Translations under genes and position numbers: made by a program
Source: a virus
Length of the DNA: 54,280 nucleotides
Reading direction: 5' to 3' (one strand)
Virus record (IMG/VR): IMGVR_UViG_3300037493_002486
Location: 1 to 54,280 of that record
Shown here: positions 17,054 to 24,848 of the stretch, in pieces
How the letters are laid out: every line of letters begins with the position of its first letter
Numbering within the stretch: the stretch's first letter is position 1
Notes under the pieces: model-generated
Database searches by the model: none
What the model was told of the DNA's origin: nothing
Seen by the model: only the letters and a program-made list of their open reading frames with translations

Positions 17054-18553
17054 ATGACCATTCAGAAGGTATTCGGTCCTCCGGGTTCCGGAAAAACTAC
17101 CTTCCTGTTGAACGTCATTCAGCAGGAATTAGATAGTGGAGTGCACCCATCACAGATGGGCTACTTTGCGTTTACGCGCAAAGCGGCTACTGAGGCAAAA
17201 GAACGCGCAGTAGAAAAATTCCCTCAGCTAAATCCTGAAATAGATTTCCCTTGGTTCAGAACGCTTCATAGTCTTGCTTACCGGTGCCTTGGCATCAGCA
17301 ATAAGGACATGATGAAGCCGGAGAACTTTAGGGAGTTTGCTCGTGAGTCCGGTATTGAGATTGGCATAGATAACGGTGAAGAAGACTTCATGGTCAAGAC
17401 GGATAATCCTATTCTAAATGAAATCAACATCGCCCGTATCCGCGGTGTCGACCTACGCACTCACTATAACCGTAGCCAAATGGAAATCGAATGGTTTCAC
17501 TTTGACTTCGTTGAGCGCGCCTATCGTCATTATAAAGAGGCCAACTCCTTACTAGACTTTACCGACCTACTGGAGCGCTTAGTAGAAGAAGCACATCGTC
17601 TCCCTGCTCTTGAAGTATTAATCATCGACGAAGCACAAGACTTGTCTCGCCTGCAATGGCGTCTGGTTGCGGAATTAGCGTCAAAAGCGAAGAGGTCCTT
17701 CCTGGCTGGTGACGATGACCAGGCGGTGTATAACTGGGCCGGGGCAGATGTAAATAGCTTCCTTGGCTTTGAGGGCGACATCACCGTACTAGAGCAATCT
17801 TACCGTGTCCCGGCTAAGGTGCATGCGCTTGCTAACACCGTGGTCAACCGTATTCGTGTAAGGCAGCCTAAGAAATGGAACCCGCGTGAGTTTGATGGTG
17901 ATGTGAAGTTCTACAATGACTTTGAGCACGTGGACATATCACAAGGAGAGTGGCTTATTCTTGCTTCTGCCAACTACATGCTAAACGACATGCACAACTG
18001 GATTAAGTCACAAGGATTATTGTTCGAGCGCCAAGGCTATCGGAGCATTAATGAAGCCGTGATGACTGCGGTAATGGGATGGGAAACATTGCGCAGGGGT
18101 AAAGAAGTCCCTTTCCCTGTTGTCAAACAGATCTATAAACATCTTGATTCCAATTATATCAAACGGGGTCACAAAATGCTAAGGGATCTCGACCCTGAAG
18201 GCTCATTTACCATGGACTACCTCAAAGAACACCATGGTCTGAACACCGATGTAATCTGGCACGAGGCCCTGACCAAGATAGGCGAAGAGAAGCGTGACTA
18301 CATTATTTCCCTATTACGTCGCGGCACGAAACTATCCGGCAAGGTCAACATAAAACTCTCCACGATCCACGGAGCAAAAGGCGGTGAGGCGGACAATGTC
18401 TTACTGCTCACGGACCTTTCTACCAAATTCGCAAGTGAATACGATAAAAACCCTGATGATGTTAATCGCTTACTGTACGTGGGAATTACACGTGCCCGTC
18501 AGTCATTGCATATTGTCTTACCTAAAAACGAAAGAAAAGGCTTTAGACTATGA
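17054..18553 (+). CDS. UvrD/Rep-like superfamily 1 DNA helicase
   Basis: 499 aa. Walker A is GPPGSGKTT (8-16), motif Ia YFAFTRKAA, Walker B LIIDEAQDL with D192/E193, motif III GDDDQAVYNWAGAD, motif IV VLEQSYRVP, motif V LSTIHGAKGGEADNV and motif VI LLYVGITRARQSLH. All SF1A helicase motifs are present, at shorter than host UvrD length (about 720 aa), as is usual for phages. It probably unwinds DNA for the polymerase, whose start overlaps its stop (ATGA). Confidence 0.9.
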   Translation: MTIQKVFGPPGSGKTTFLLNVIQQELDSGVHPSQMGYFAFTRKAATEAKERAVEKFPQLNPEIDFPWFRTLHSLAYRCLGISNKDMMKPENFREFARESGIEIGIDNGEEDFMVKTDNPILNEINIARIRGVDLRTHYNRSQMEIEWFHFDFVERAYRHYKEANSLLDFTDLLERLVEEAHRLPALEVLIIDEAQDLSRLQWRLVAELASKAKRSFLAGDDDQAVYNWAGADVNSFLGFEGDITVLEQSYRVPAKVHALANTVVNRIRVRQPKKWNPREFDGDVKFYNDFEHVDISQGEWLILASANYMLNDMHNWIKSQGLLFERQGYRSINEAVMTAVMGWETLRRGKEVPFPVVKQIYKHLDSNYIKRGHKMLRDLDPEGSFTMDYLKEHHGLNTDVIWHEALTKIGEEKRDYIISLLRRGTKLSGKVNIKLSTIHGAKGGEADNVLLLTDLSTKFASEYDKNPDDVNRLLYVGITRARQSLHIVLPKNERKGFRL

Positions 18554-20415
18554 AACCACGTTCACTATTCCCCACGTCCTCTGAGTGGCTACCTCCTCAG
18601 AGCTTTCCTGACCTGTCTCAGGCAACGGAAATCGCAATCGACTTGGAGACATGCGACCCAAACATGGAGAAGTTCGGTCCAGGCTGGCCCCGTAAAGACG
18701 GCTACATCGTCGGCTACGCGTTTGCAGTAGACGGATGGAAGGGCTACTTCCCCGTGGCCCATCAAGGCGGTGGCAACCTAGACAAAGGCATTGTAGAGCG
18801 CTGGGTCAAGAAGACCTTGGCCTTACCTTGCGACAAGATTATGCACAACGCGGCATACGACACGGGCTGGCTGAAGGCAACAGGCTTCGAGGTCAACGGA
18901 CGCATCATTGATACCATGCTCGCCGCGGCAATTGTGGACGAGAACCGTTTCTCATTCGCCTTAAACAGCCTAGGCTTTGACATGCTTAAAGAGACCAAGT
19001 CCGAGCAAGGCCTTAAAGACGCGGCCGCAGACTTCGGCGTGCACCCTAAGAAAGAACTATGGAAGCTTCCTGCCATGTACGTGGGCGACTACGCGGAGCA
19101 AGACGCCGCGCTTACCCTAAAGCTTTGGCACCATCTTCAGACGCTATTGCGTAAAGAAGAAGTCGAGTCCATCTTCGGCATGGAAACAGAGATGCTCCCT
19201 ATCCTTATCGACCTGACATTTAAAGGTGTTCGCTTTGATCGTGAGAACGCAGAGAAGCTTATTAAGGACATGAAGCGCAAAGAACAGCAATACTTGATGG
19301 ACATCAAGAAAGAAGTAGGCAATCACGTCGATATATGGGCCGCGGCCAGTATCGCTGCTGCCTTCGACAAGCTTAAGATTAAATTCCCAAGGACCGAGGC
19401 CGGCGCACCAAGCTTCACGAAGTCTTTTCTAGACGGCAACGCACACCCTGTCGCTAAGATGATTGTAGAAGCACGCGAGCTGAACAAGACCCACGGGACA
19501 TTCCTACAGCCTTACCTGGACTTCTCCGCCGCTGATGGACGCATACATCCACACGTCAACCAACTTCGCTCTGACGATGGCGGCACGGTTACTGGCAGGC
19601 TATCTATGTCACAGCCTAACCTACAACAAGTGCCGGCTAGACACGAGGTTATCGGTCCGCTAGTGCGTTCCTTGTTCCTTCCAGAGGAAGGCGAGCTATG
19701 GGCCGCGAACGACTTCTCATCACAAGAGCCCCGTTTGCTAGTGCATTACGCTACGCTTATCGGTTTAGACGGTGCAGAGAAGATGGCACAAGCCTATCGG
19801 GACAATCCTGACACGGATTTCCATCAAATGGTGGCAGACATGGCAGGCATTGAGCGTAAACAAGCCAAGACAATTGGCTTAGGTCTGATGTATGGCATGG
19901 GCAAGAACAAATTAGCCGGCCAGTTGGACCTTCCTGTGGACGAAGCCAGTGAATTGATGGGCACATTCCACAACAAAGTGCCCTTCCTACGCGGCACAGT
20001 CGATGCAGTCATGCGCCGTATTGAAAAGCCGGCGTCCAATGGCGCTATTCGCACCCTTCTAGGGCGTAAATGTCGCTTCCCATTATGGGAGCCGATAGCA
20101 TGGGGCGTGAACAAGGCGCTTCCTTATGAACAAGCCGTCTCGGAATACGGACCACGGATCAAGCGTGCCGGTACGTATAAGGGTTTGAACCGTTTAATCC
20201 AAGGTTCTGCGGCTGACCAGACCAAGGCGGCCATGATTGCACTGCATAAAGCAGGCTTCCGTATCCTTTTACAGGTGCACGATGAGGTTGCTGTGTCCGT
20301 CAAGAACCGTGAAGAGGCGGAAGCAGCTGCGGAAATCATGCGCACCGCCGTGGATTTAGAAGTGCCGAGCAAAGTAGACGTAGAAATCGGTACTTCTTGG
20401 GGCGGAGCACGATAA
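18550..20415 (+). CDS. DNA polymerase family A with 3'-5' exonuclease
   Basis: 621 aa. The N-terminal exonuclease begins with AIDLET (D31, E33), and the YAEQDAALTLKLW segment is the ExoIII part. Polymerase motif A is NDFSSQEPR (D388), motif B RKQAKTIGLGLMYG (from R436), and motif C VHDEV (H577, D578, E579). Lacks a 5'-3' exonuclease domain, as usual in phage PolA enzymes. This is the replicative polymerase of the phage. The start overlaps the helicase stop. Confidence 0.95.
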   Translation: MKPRSLFPTSSEWLPPQSFPDLSQATEIAIDLETCDPNMEKFGPGWPRKDGYIVGYAFAVDGWKGYFPVAHQGGGNLDKGIVERWVKKTLALPCDKIMHNAAYDTGWLKATGFEVNGRIIDTMLAAAIVDENRFSFALNSLGFDMLKETKSEQGLKDAAADFGVHPKKELWKLPAMYVGDYAEQDAALTLKLWHHLQTLLRKEEVESIFGMETEMLPILIDLTFKGVRFDRENAEKLIKDMKRKEQQYLMDIKKEVGNHVDIWAAASIAAAFDKLKIKFPRTEAGAPSFTKSFLDGNAHPVAKMIVEARELNKTHGTFLQPYLDFSAADGRIHPHVNQLRSDDGGTVTGRLSMSQPNLQQVPARHEVIGPLVRSLFLPEEGELWAANDFSSQEPRLLVHYATLIGLDGAEKMAQAYRDNPDTDFHQMVADMAGIERKQAKTIGLGLMYGMGKNKLAGQLDLPVDEASELMGTFHNKVPFLRGTVDAVMRRIEKPASNGAIRTLLGRKCRFPLWEPIAWGVNKALPYEQAVSEYGPRIKRAGTYKGLNRLIQGSAADQTKAAMIALHKAGFRILLQVHDEVAVSVKNREEAEAAAEIMRTAVDLEVPSKVDVEIGTSWGGAR

Positions 20416-20423
20416 AAAAGTGC

Positions 20424-20453
20424 TTGCATAATCTTAAAAGCTTATGATACAGT
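20424..20453 (+). promoter_or_regulatory. candidate promoter of the small-gene operon
   Basis: TTGCAT at 20424-20429 and TACAGT at 20448-20453 with an 18-nt spacer, followed by GTCTTTTC and ATTAGAAAGGAG. The stretch after the -10 box is nearly the same as after the 13441 promoter, which supports a shared promoter class and shared 5' leader. Confidence 0.55.
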
Positions 20454-20480
20454 GTCTTTTCATTAGAAAGGAGAGCGCCA

Positions 20481-20666
20481 ATGGCAAAATCGCCATCACA
20501 AAGAGACACTGCATGGGCTACTTTGATCATTCGATCGAAGTCTTACGCAATGCTCAAAGAATTAGCAGACTATTACGATGTTTCTATCGGACAAGCGGCT
20601 ATGGACCTTATTGAACGAGAGTTTAATAAGCTTTTAGAGGAGCAGACCAATGGCAAACACAATTAA
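20481..20666 (+). CDS. small possible ribbon-helix-helix-like protein, 61 aa
   Basis: Start has a strong AGAAAGGAGAG site 9 nt upstream. The sequence ATLIIRSKSYAMLKELADYYDVSIGQAAMDLI has a short strand followed by two helices, the pattern of ribbon-helix-helix DNA-binding proteins. First gene of the operon after the 20424 promoter, consistent with a regulator. The fold call is tentative. Overlaps the next gene by 17 nt. Confidence 0.65.
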   Translation: MAKSPSQRDTAWATLIIRSKSYAMLKELADYYDVSIGQAAMDLIEREFNKLLEEQTNGKHN

Positions 20667-20952
20667 ATCAACCCTATCGCAAGATGTTGTGCTGAATTAC
20701 ACCGTCTTACCAGAGATATATGGGTCACTTGAGGATGAGTTTGAATACATCCCTGAGCAAATTGAGATAGACGAGGCTTGGCTTGAGCTAAAGAGTCGTA
20801 AATCAGGTAAGATTAGACGCATTAACATTACCGATACGCTTTCTGACGATCAAATCTTGAAGTTTGAAGACGATGTCATGACGTATCGCGCTACAATTAA
20901 ACGTAATTTTTTGAATAAAAAGAGAAAGGATACATATGACCTGGAATCATAG
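20650..20952 (+). CDS. hypothetical phage protein, 100 aa
   Basis: Acidic in its middle (YIPEQIEIDEAWLELKSRKSG) with a basic C-terminus (KRNFLNKKRKD). Overlaps both neighbours by 17 nt, which places it in the coupled chain of small genes 20481-24334. No function recognised. Confidence 0.65.
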   Translation: MANTIKSTLSQDVVLNYTVLPEIYGSLEDEFEYIPEQIEIDEAWLELKSRKSGKIRRINITDTLSDDQILKFEDDVMTYRATIKRNFLNKKRKDTYDLES

Positions 20953-21166
20953 AGTAGTACGCTTTGAAGACGATGAAATGGGCGAGTATTTTGAGATTAA
21001 AGAGGTATTTTACGATAAAGACGGTGGCTTATCTGGTTATTCTGACGCCACTATCCTATCGGAATCCTTCGATGGCCTACACGAGCAGTTGGACATGTTC
21101 AAACGTGCGACATCCAAGCCCATAATCAACGAATTTGAGTTCTTTTTGCCTAAGGCCGCGTCATGA
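20936..21166 (+). CDS. hypothetical phage protein, 76 aa
   Basis: MTWNHRVVRFEDDEMGEYFEIKEVFYD followed by a helical region resembles a small protein family frequently seen in early regions of tailed phages that infect proteobacteria. RBS AGAAAGGA lies upstream. It ends with ATGA overlapping the next gene. Role unknown. Confidence 0.7.
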   Translation: MTWNHRVVRFEDDEMGEYFEIKEVFYDKDGGLSGYSDATILSESFDGLHEQLDMFKRATSKPIINEFEFFLPKAAS

Positions 21167-21288
21167 GCTACGCACTTTCAGCACTAATAGGCATTATTAT
21201 CGGGATTTCAGGCGTAGCAACGAAGCCTGACCCTCAACAAACAGATAAGAAAGAAGAGATACATGACAGCAAAGACACCAAAAGATGA
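21163..21288 (+). CDS. micro membrane protein, 41 aa
   Basis: The ATG overlaps the preceding TGA (ATGA). The peptide starts with one hydrophobic segment (ALSALIGIIIGISGVA), followed by a charged hydrophilic tail rich in Lys, Asp and Glu. This is the layout of a single-pass inner membrane protein with a cytoplasmic or periplasmic tail. No Cys for a lipobox. It overlaps the next gene by 26 nt. Role unknown. Confidence 0.55.
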   Translation: MSYALSALIGIIIGISGVATKPDPQQTDKKEEIHDSKDTKR

Positions 21289-21451
21289 TGTAGATGACCT
21301 AGACTACCGAGATATGTTTGCTATCGGCGCAATGATAGGTATGATATCGAATGGAGGACATGCTCCTAGGAGTTGCGCTGAAATGGCGTACATATATGCA
21401 GATGCAATGTTAAAAGAAAGGAAGAAAGATGGTTTCCAAAACTCGTACTGA
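21263..21451 (+). CDS. hypothetical phage protein, 62 aa
   Basis: The sequence YRDMFAIGAMIGMISN and CAEMAYIYADAMLKERKK matches the pattern of a widespread small phage protein (aromatic-acidic start, Ala-rich helix, ADAMLKER end). RBS AAGAAGAGA upstream of ATG. It overlaps both neighbours. Function unknown. Confidence 0.7.
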   Translation: MTAKTPKDDVDDLDYRDMFAIGAMIGMISNGGHAPRSCAEMAYIYADAMLKERKKDGFQNSY

Positions 21452-21962
21452 TGCCTTTATTGAATCAGAGCAAAACAAATTAAGGATAATGGAGCTTCTT
21501 AATAAGCACCCCTTGTCTCGTAGTCAGATTTGCTTGAGGCTTCACATCTCTAAGATGCAGATGCACAACCTACTTAAGGCGCTATGTGGCAAAGGCTACG
21601 TTAAGATAGACGATGATTCGTACTTCTGTACTGTTAGTAATCGTACCATGTGCAGTTATGCGCCTACTGGGCTTCCTTATGTAGGTAGGGACATCAAAGA
21701 GATCGAGATTAAGGCTGAGAAAAACAAGGTGCACAGAGAACGTCGCGCGGCTCAAGGACCACGGACCTACAAAAAGAATCCAGTAAAAGAAGGCCGGCCT
21801 GCAAAGGCGGAGCCCGTTGTAGTAAAAGTGGATGAACACACGACTATGTACTTTAATAGCCGACGTCCTGCTTCTGACTTTAAGATGAAGAAGGAAGAGA
21901 AGAGCCGTCGTAACAGTAAAGTAGCCATTGGCAGTGGAATGGGAATGTTCGGGAATTGGTAA
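21429..21962 (+). CDS. putative winged-helix DNA-binding protein, 177 aa
   Basis: Residues about 15-60 (LLNKHPLSRSQICLRLHISKMQMHNLLKALCGKGYVKIDD) read as a helix-turn-helix followed by a wing. The C-terminal 100 residues are strongly basic (RERRAAQGPRTYKKNP and KKEEKSRRNSK), suitable for nucleic-acid contact. It may be a transcriptional regulator of middle or late genes. Start overlaps the preceding gene by 23 nt, and the stop TAA overlaps the next ATG. Confidence 0.65.
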   Translation: MVSKTRTDAFIESEQNKLRIMELLNKHPLSRSQICLRLHISKMQMHNLLKALCGKGYVKIDDDSYFCTVSNRTMCSYAPTGLPYVGRDIKEIEIKAEKNKVHRERRAAQGPRTYKKNPVKEGRPAKAEPVVVKVDEHTTMYFNSRRPASDFKMKKEEKSRRNSKVAIGSGMGMFGNW

Positions 21963-22141
21963 TGGATAAACTAGATGAAAAGAACGCAGAGGCATTTGGG
22001 CAGACAGTGGTGGGCATTGTTAAAGGTATGCAAGATCCTGACTATCTATCTATTGGAATGCTTATTGAAAATATATACATACGGTTTCAGAAAGAAGCCG
22101 AACGCGATGCCCGCGACGCGGCAAACGGAAAGAGAGTCTAA
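21962..22141 (+). CDS. hypothetical phage protein, 59 aa
   Basis: I chose the ATG at 21962 because it overlaps the preceding TAA (TAATG), like its neighbours; an in-frame ATG exists at 21956. The protein is mixed hydrophobic and charged, with VVGIVKGMQDPDYLSIGMLIENIY and a basic/acidic C-terminal helix. No function recognised. Confidence 0.6.
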   Translation: MDKLDEKNAEAFGQTVVGIVKGMQDPDYLSIGMLIENIYIRFQKEAERDARDAANGKRV

Positions 22142-22143
22142 TT

Positions 22144-22317
22144 ATGAAATTAAATAAAATGAATCATTTGTATCAATGGATGTGGTGGCAAAAGGGTGAA
22201 TGTGTTGTTGAAGTAATTAGTGTGGGTCACTTCCCTACTACTGCAATGGTAAAACTACCCAATGACAAGTTGACCGAAATAGACATCGTCGAACTTGAAA
22301 TAGCGAACGACCTTTAA
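22144..22317 (+). CDS. small hypothetical protein, 57 aa
   Basis: ATG at 22144 two nt after the preceding TAA. The sequence MKLNKMNHLYQWMWWQKGECVVEV is Trp-rich, followed by a beta-like stretch and an acidic end (IDIVELEIAND). It fits exactly between its neighbours, with no other gene on either strand. Function unknown. Confidence 0.6.
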   Translation: MKLNKMNHLYQWMWWQKGECVVEVISVGHFPTTAMVKLPNDKLTEIDIVELEIANDL

Positions 22318-22327
22318 GGAGCATGAC

Positions 22328-22597
22328 ATGAGTGTATTTACAGATATGGAAGAAAGCATTATGGATTGCTGGGGCGTGATAGATGATTTAAAAGCCATGG
22401 CAGAAGGCGGAGAAGAGGCTATCTCTCCTGAATTGTTGCTGGCGTTTGCAGAAGTGTACACGTTTAAATTCTCACGGCTCGCGGACCTACACGAGGACGC
22501 GCTGAAGGAATACTATACGCTTAAAGGGGATAACGAAATATCCTTATCCGTAGATCTCATGGAAGAATTAGATTTACATGGAGACCTACAATGGTAG
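22328..22597 (+). CDS. acidic hypothetical protein, 89 aa
   Basis: RBS AAGGAGCATGAC just before ATG 22328. Helical and acidic, with VFTDMEESIMDCWGVIDDLKAMAEGGEEA. The acidic character could suit a DNA mimic or an adaptor protein, but this is speculation. Stop TAG overlaps the next ATG (ATGGTAG). Confidence 0.65.
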   Translation: MSVFTDMEESIMDCWGVIDDLKAMAEGGEEAISPELLLAFAEVYTFKFSRLADLHEDALKEYYTLKGDNEISLSVDLMEELDLHGDLQW

Positions 22598-22758
22598 CGC
22601 GCAACGAAATCACTGGAGACAAAATCCAGTCTAAGGTAAACGAGAACGACAAGTTTGACAAAAACTACGGTGAGATAGACTGGTCCGTTAAACTTGAGGA
22701 CACGCCCGTCAAGCCTGTAGAGGGGGTAAAAAATGAAGATGAATGTAATCCCAATTAA
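22591..22758 (+). CDS. small phage protein with NEITGDKI motif, 55 aa
   Basis: The ATG at 22591 overlaps the preceding stop, and the gene overlaps the radical SAM gene by 26 nt. The start MVARNEITGDKIQSKVNEN fits a small phage protein family in which a NAITGD motif is followed by SK and a Tyr-rich segment, known to me from proteobacterial phages. Function unknown. The overlap makes translation coupling with the radical SAM gene likely. Confidence 0.6.
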   Translation: MVARNEITGDKIQSKVNENDKFDKNYGEIDWSVKLEDTPVKPVEGVKNEDECNPN

Positions 22759-23959
22759 GGATGCATTAAAACAGAATAGTCCTTCGATACTAAAGCCTTC
22801 TGAGAAGAACACCTCTCTGCCATTAAAGCAGTTTTCTGATTACTGGCTAGAGAATATGGCCCTTCCTAATCCATCTGGACTAGGGCAATTGCAGATTACA
22901 TCCATCTGCGATTCAAGGTGTGAGTACTGCTCGAATGATTCAAATGAGTTTCTTACTGGTCGGAATAAGTTTAGAGACCTTGGTGAGATTGAAAAAGTAT
23001 TGTGGGCTATTCCCTTCAGCTTTTCAGGGACCTTTTATTTGAATGAAAGCTTGCCAGGCCGCATCAGTGAAGGGGAGGCATTACTGCACCCTGATATAGA
23101 TAAGGTTATGGCGCTAATACGTGCAAGGTTTCCGTACAACGTAATCAGTATAACCACCAGTGGCTCTCAGTTGTCACATGAAATGGTCGAAAGGATCGCC
23201 CCGTTTACGCCTATAGATATAGTCTATTCCATCCCTTCCTTCCAAGAGAAGCATTGGAACGTTATCTATAAACTAAAAGAAAAACATTTTAATAATTTTA
23301 TTAACTCGTTTGCTTTGATAAGGAATTATCTTTTTACATACCATGCAAACATTACACCGTTGCCGAGTATGGTGGGTTACGATGACTTAGACAACACGAT
23401 TAGATGCTGTAGAGAGGTTGGCATTAGCCATATCAACATCTACGCGCCAGGCTATACAAAATATACTCCAGAAAAAATAATTAGTTCGATGATTTACGAT
23501 AAATACGAATTAAGTAATTTCTTATCGGACATGTCGCGTAAGCATGATGTACTAATTACCTGGCCTTTGGATCCTAACATACCCTTATCCTTTCCGATAA
23601 ATAACCTGTCAGAGCATATGAAAAGTATATATCATCAAGGGCACAGGGAATGTTATTGGATGGTCTCTACCGCCGTTGCATCTAGGTTTAAAGAAGTAAT
23701 GGACAAGATAACAAGGACCATCCCTGTTGAAGCGCATGTAATACCTGTTGAGAACTCGAATTACGGTGGTAATATAGAAGTAGCGGGGCTGTTAGTCGTT
23801 GCGGATATTAAAAAGAAAGTAGATGAATTAAAACTAGAAGGTAAATACATCATTGTTCCAAGTACATTTTTAGATTTGTATGGGTTTGACTTAAATAGTG
23901 AAAACTTTTTAGATTATATTAAAACATCAAGTAATTACTTTTATGTATTTTCGTGGTAA
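22733..23959 (+). CDS. radical SAM enzyme with DUF512-like C-terminal region
   Basis: 408 aa. The [4Fe-4S] cluster motif CxxxCxxC is CDSRCEYC (C59, C63, C66), followed by SEGEALLHPD (112-121), the usual GGE-type SAM-binding motif. The C-terminal part (from V336, VIPVENSNYGGNIEVAGLL) matches the DUF512 pattern that follows radical SAM domains in a family of uncharacterised Fe-S oxidoreductases. No SPASM cysteine cluster is visible, so it is not PqqE. RBS AGAGGGGG. Substrate is unknown; it could act on RNA, a peptide or a host metabolite. The next genes are two small proteins, then pqqA 741 nt downstream. Confidence 0.8.
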   Translation: MKMNVIPIKDALKQNSPSILKPSEKNTSLPLKQFSDYWLENMALPNPSGLGQLQITSICDSRCEYCSNDSNEFLTGRNKFRDLGEIEKVLWAIPFSFSGTFYLNESLPGRISEGEALLHPDIDKVMALIRARFPYNVISITTSGSQLSHEMVERIAPFTPIDIVYSIPSFQEKHWNVIYKLKEKHFNNFINSFALIRNYLFTYHANITPLPSMVGYDDLDNTIRCCREVGISHINIYAPGYTKYTPEKIISSMIYDKYELSNFLSDMSRKHDVLITWPLDPNIPLSFPINNLSEHMKSIYHQGHRECYWMVSTAVASRFKEVMDKITRTIPVEAHVIPVENSNYGGNIEVAGLLVVADIKKKVDELKLEGKYIIVPSTFLDLYGFDLNSENFLDYIKTSSNYFYVFSW

Positions 23960-23996
23960 AGATGGTTCATTTTTAAACTATATAAGGAGATAGATA

Positions 23997-24218
23997 ATGC
24001 CATGTACTCAGGATTGCAACCAAGGACGCACGTGCACGTGTCAGCCGGATAGGAGCGTGGACCGCGCGACAGTCGTGATCGCGACCCTGCTTACCATCTG
24101 CTTTCTTTCCATTGGTCTGGGCTTGTATAAGCTTTTCAGTGGAAACAAAGGCCAAGAGTGCGCTGTCGAAGTGCAATTCAAGGACAGTAGGGCAACTTAT
24201 ATAGGGACAAGTGTATGA
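23997..24218 (+). CDS. small Cys-rich single-pass membrane protein, 73 aa
   Basis: N-terminal Cys cluster (MPCTQDCNQGRTCTCQPD), then a basic/acidic segment and one hydrophobic segment (VVIATLLTICFLSIGLGLYKL, about 27-47). C-terminal soluble tail has another Cys. It could be a membrane protein with a small metal-binding head. RBS AAGGAGATAGATA. The stop TGA overlaps the next ATG. Not recognised as a holin or spanin. Confidence 0.65.
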   Translation: MPCTQDCNQGRTCTCQPDRSVDRATVVIATLLTICFLSIGLGLYKLFSGNKGQECAVEVQFKDSRATYIGTSV

Positions 24219-24334
24219 CCGAAGCAGAAATGGAAGAGCTACGCTTCTTATTGATACTCAGTAAGATGAAAGAGAACGCTGACAAATTGAAAATGGAACT
24301 AACAGATTGTAAAGAAGTCGCGACTATAATGTAA
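24215..24334 (+). CDS. small coiled-coil protein, 39 aa
   Basis: ATG overlaps the TGA of the membrane-protein gene (ATGA). The product is a single Lys/Glu-rich helix (MTEAEMEELRFLLILSKMKE). It could partner the upstream membrane protein. It is the last gene before the palindrome-rich noncoding region in front of pqqA. Confidence 0.5.
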   Translation: MTEAEMEELRFLLILSKMKENADKLKMELTDCKEVATIM

Positions 24335-24700
24335 AGCTGTTCAATAAAGTCGCTTTGGCGGGTAAGTAACTATGCTGGAAACCGTTGGTACAACTAGGTT
24401 TGAGGTACATTGAGTGAGCATTGTTTGCGCATATATCACTTTTTTGCGTTTAATTCGTGCGGATCAAAAAAGTTTGTGTGTAATATAATGTGTAAAATTC
24501 TACACAAAACTAAACTATTAGTTTACATCCAAGCAGAAATGTAAACCATGGGACACAGTTTGAGTGTAAATAATGATTATCCGTATGGTGATATGTATAA
24601 AAAAGAGCAAAATCTATACATATACACACGATGTGTATAAAAAACAGTGAAATATGTACACATGTGCATTTTTTGCACATTACTAACTAGGAGATTTACC
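24335..24700. promoter_or_regulatory. palindrome-rich noncoding leader before pqqA
   Basis: 366 nt without a gene. It holds a TATAAT box at 24484-24489 directly followed by the dyad GTGTA-N6-TACAC (24490-24505). Next are GTTTACAT-N10-ATGTAAAC (24521-24546), ATATGTATA-N15-TATACATAT (24591-24623), TATACACA-N3-TGTGTATA (24621-24639) and ATGTGCA-N5-TGCACAT (24662-24680). Such a density of dyads suggests binding sites for one or more dimeric regulators, or DNA/RNA structures. The pqqA start follows with AGGAG at 24689-24693. No clear -35 could be assigned. Confidence 0.5.
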
Positions 24701-24772
24701 ATGTGGACCACACCAGCGGCAACAGAAATGCGCTTCGGCTTTGAAGTGACAATGTACGTAATGAACAAGTAG
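24701..24772 (+). CDS. pqqA: PQQ precursor peptide PqqA
   Basis: 23 codons. The peptide starts MWTTPAATEMRFGF and continues EVTMYVMNK. It matches classical PqqA peptides in length and pattern (MW-K/T-P, the FGFEVT-MY core and a basic end). Glu15 and Tyr19, the pair that PqqE crosslinks to begin PQQ synthesis, are at the same positions as in the 23-residue Klebsiella PqqA. The RBS AGGAG is 7 nt before the ATG, and a strong terminator begins 18 nt after the stop. No pqqBCDE in the window, so host enzymes are needed. An unusual cargo for a phage, likely a metabolic helper; it was too short for routine ORF calling. Confidence 0.93.
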   Translation: MWTTPAATEMRFGFEVTMYVMNK

Positions 24773-24823
24773 TAACATATTTGTTACTAAGCCACCTTCG
24801 GGTGGCTTTTTGTTACATGTAAC
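24772..24823 (+). terminator. rho-independent terminator of pqqA
   Basis: Stem AGCCACC-TTCG-GGTGGCT (24790-24807) followed by TTTTTG. It is nested in two further dyads: GTAACA-N4-TGTTAC (24772-24787) and the perfect palindrome GTTACATGTAAC (24812-24823). The same hairpin core is at 46950-46967. Confidence 0.85.
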
Positions 24824-24848
24824 ACGTATATACTAAATGTATATACCT

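Noticed and set aside
22733-23959. Possible PqqE
   Set aside because: It has the radical SAM motif but no SPASM cysteine cluster, and its C-terminus matches DUF512 instead.
22733-24334. Integrated prophage attachment or integrase region
   Set aside because: No integrase, excisionase or tRNA was found here or elsewhere in the window.
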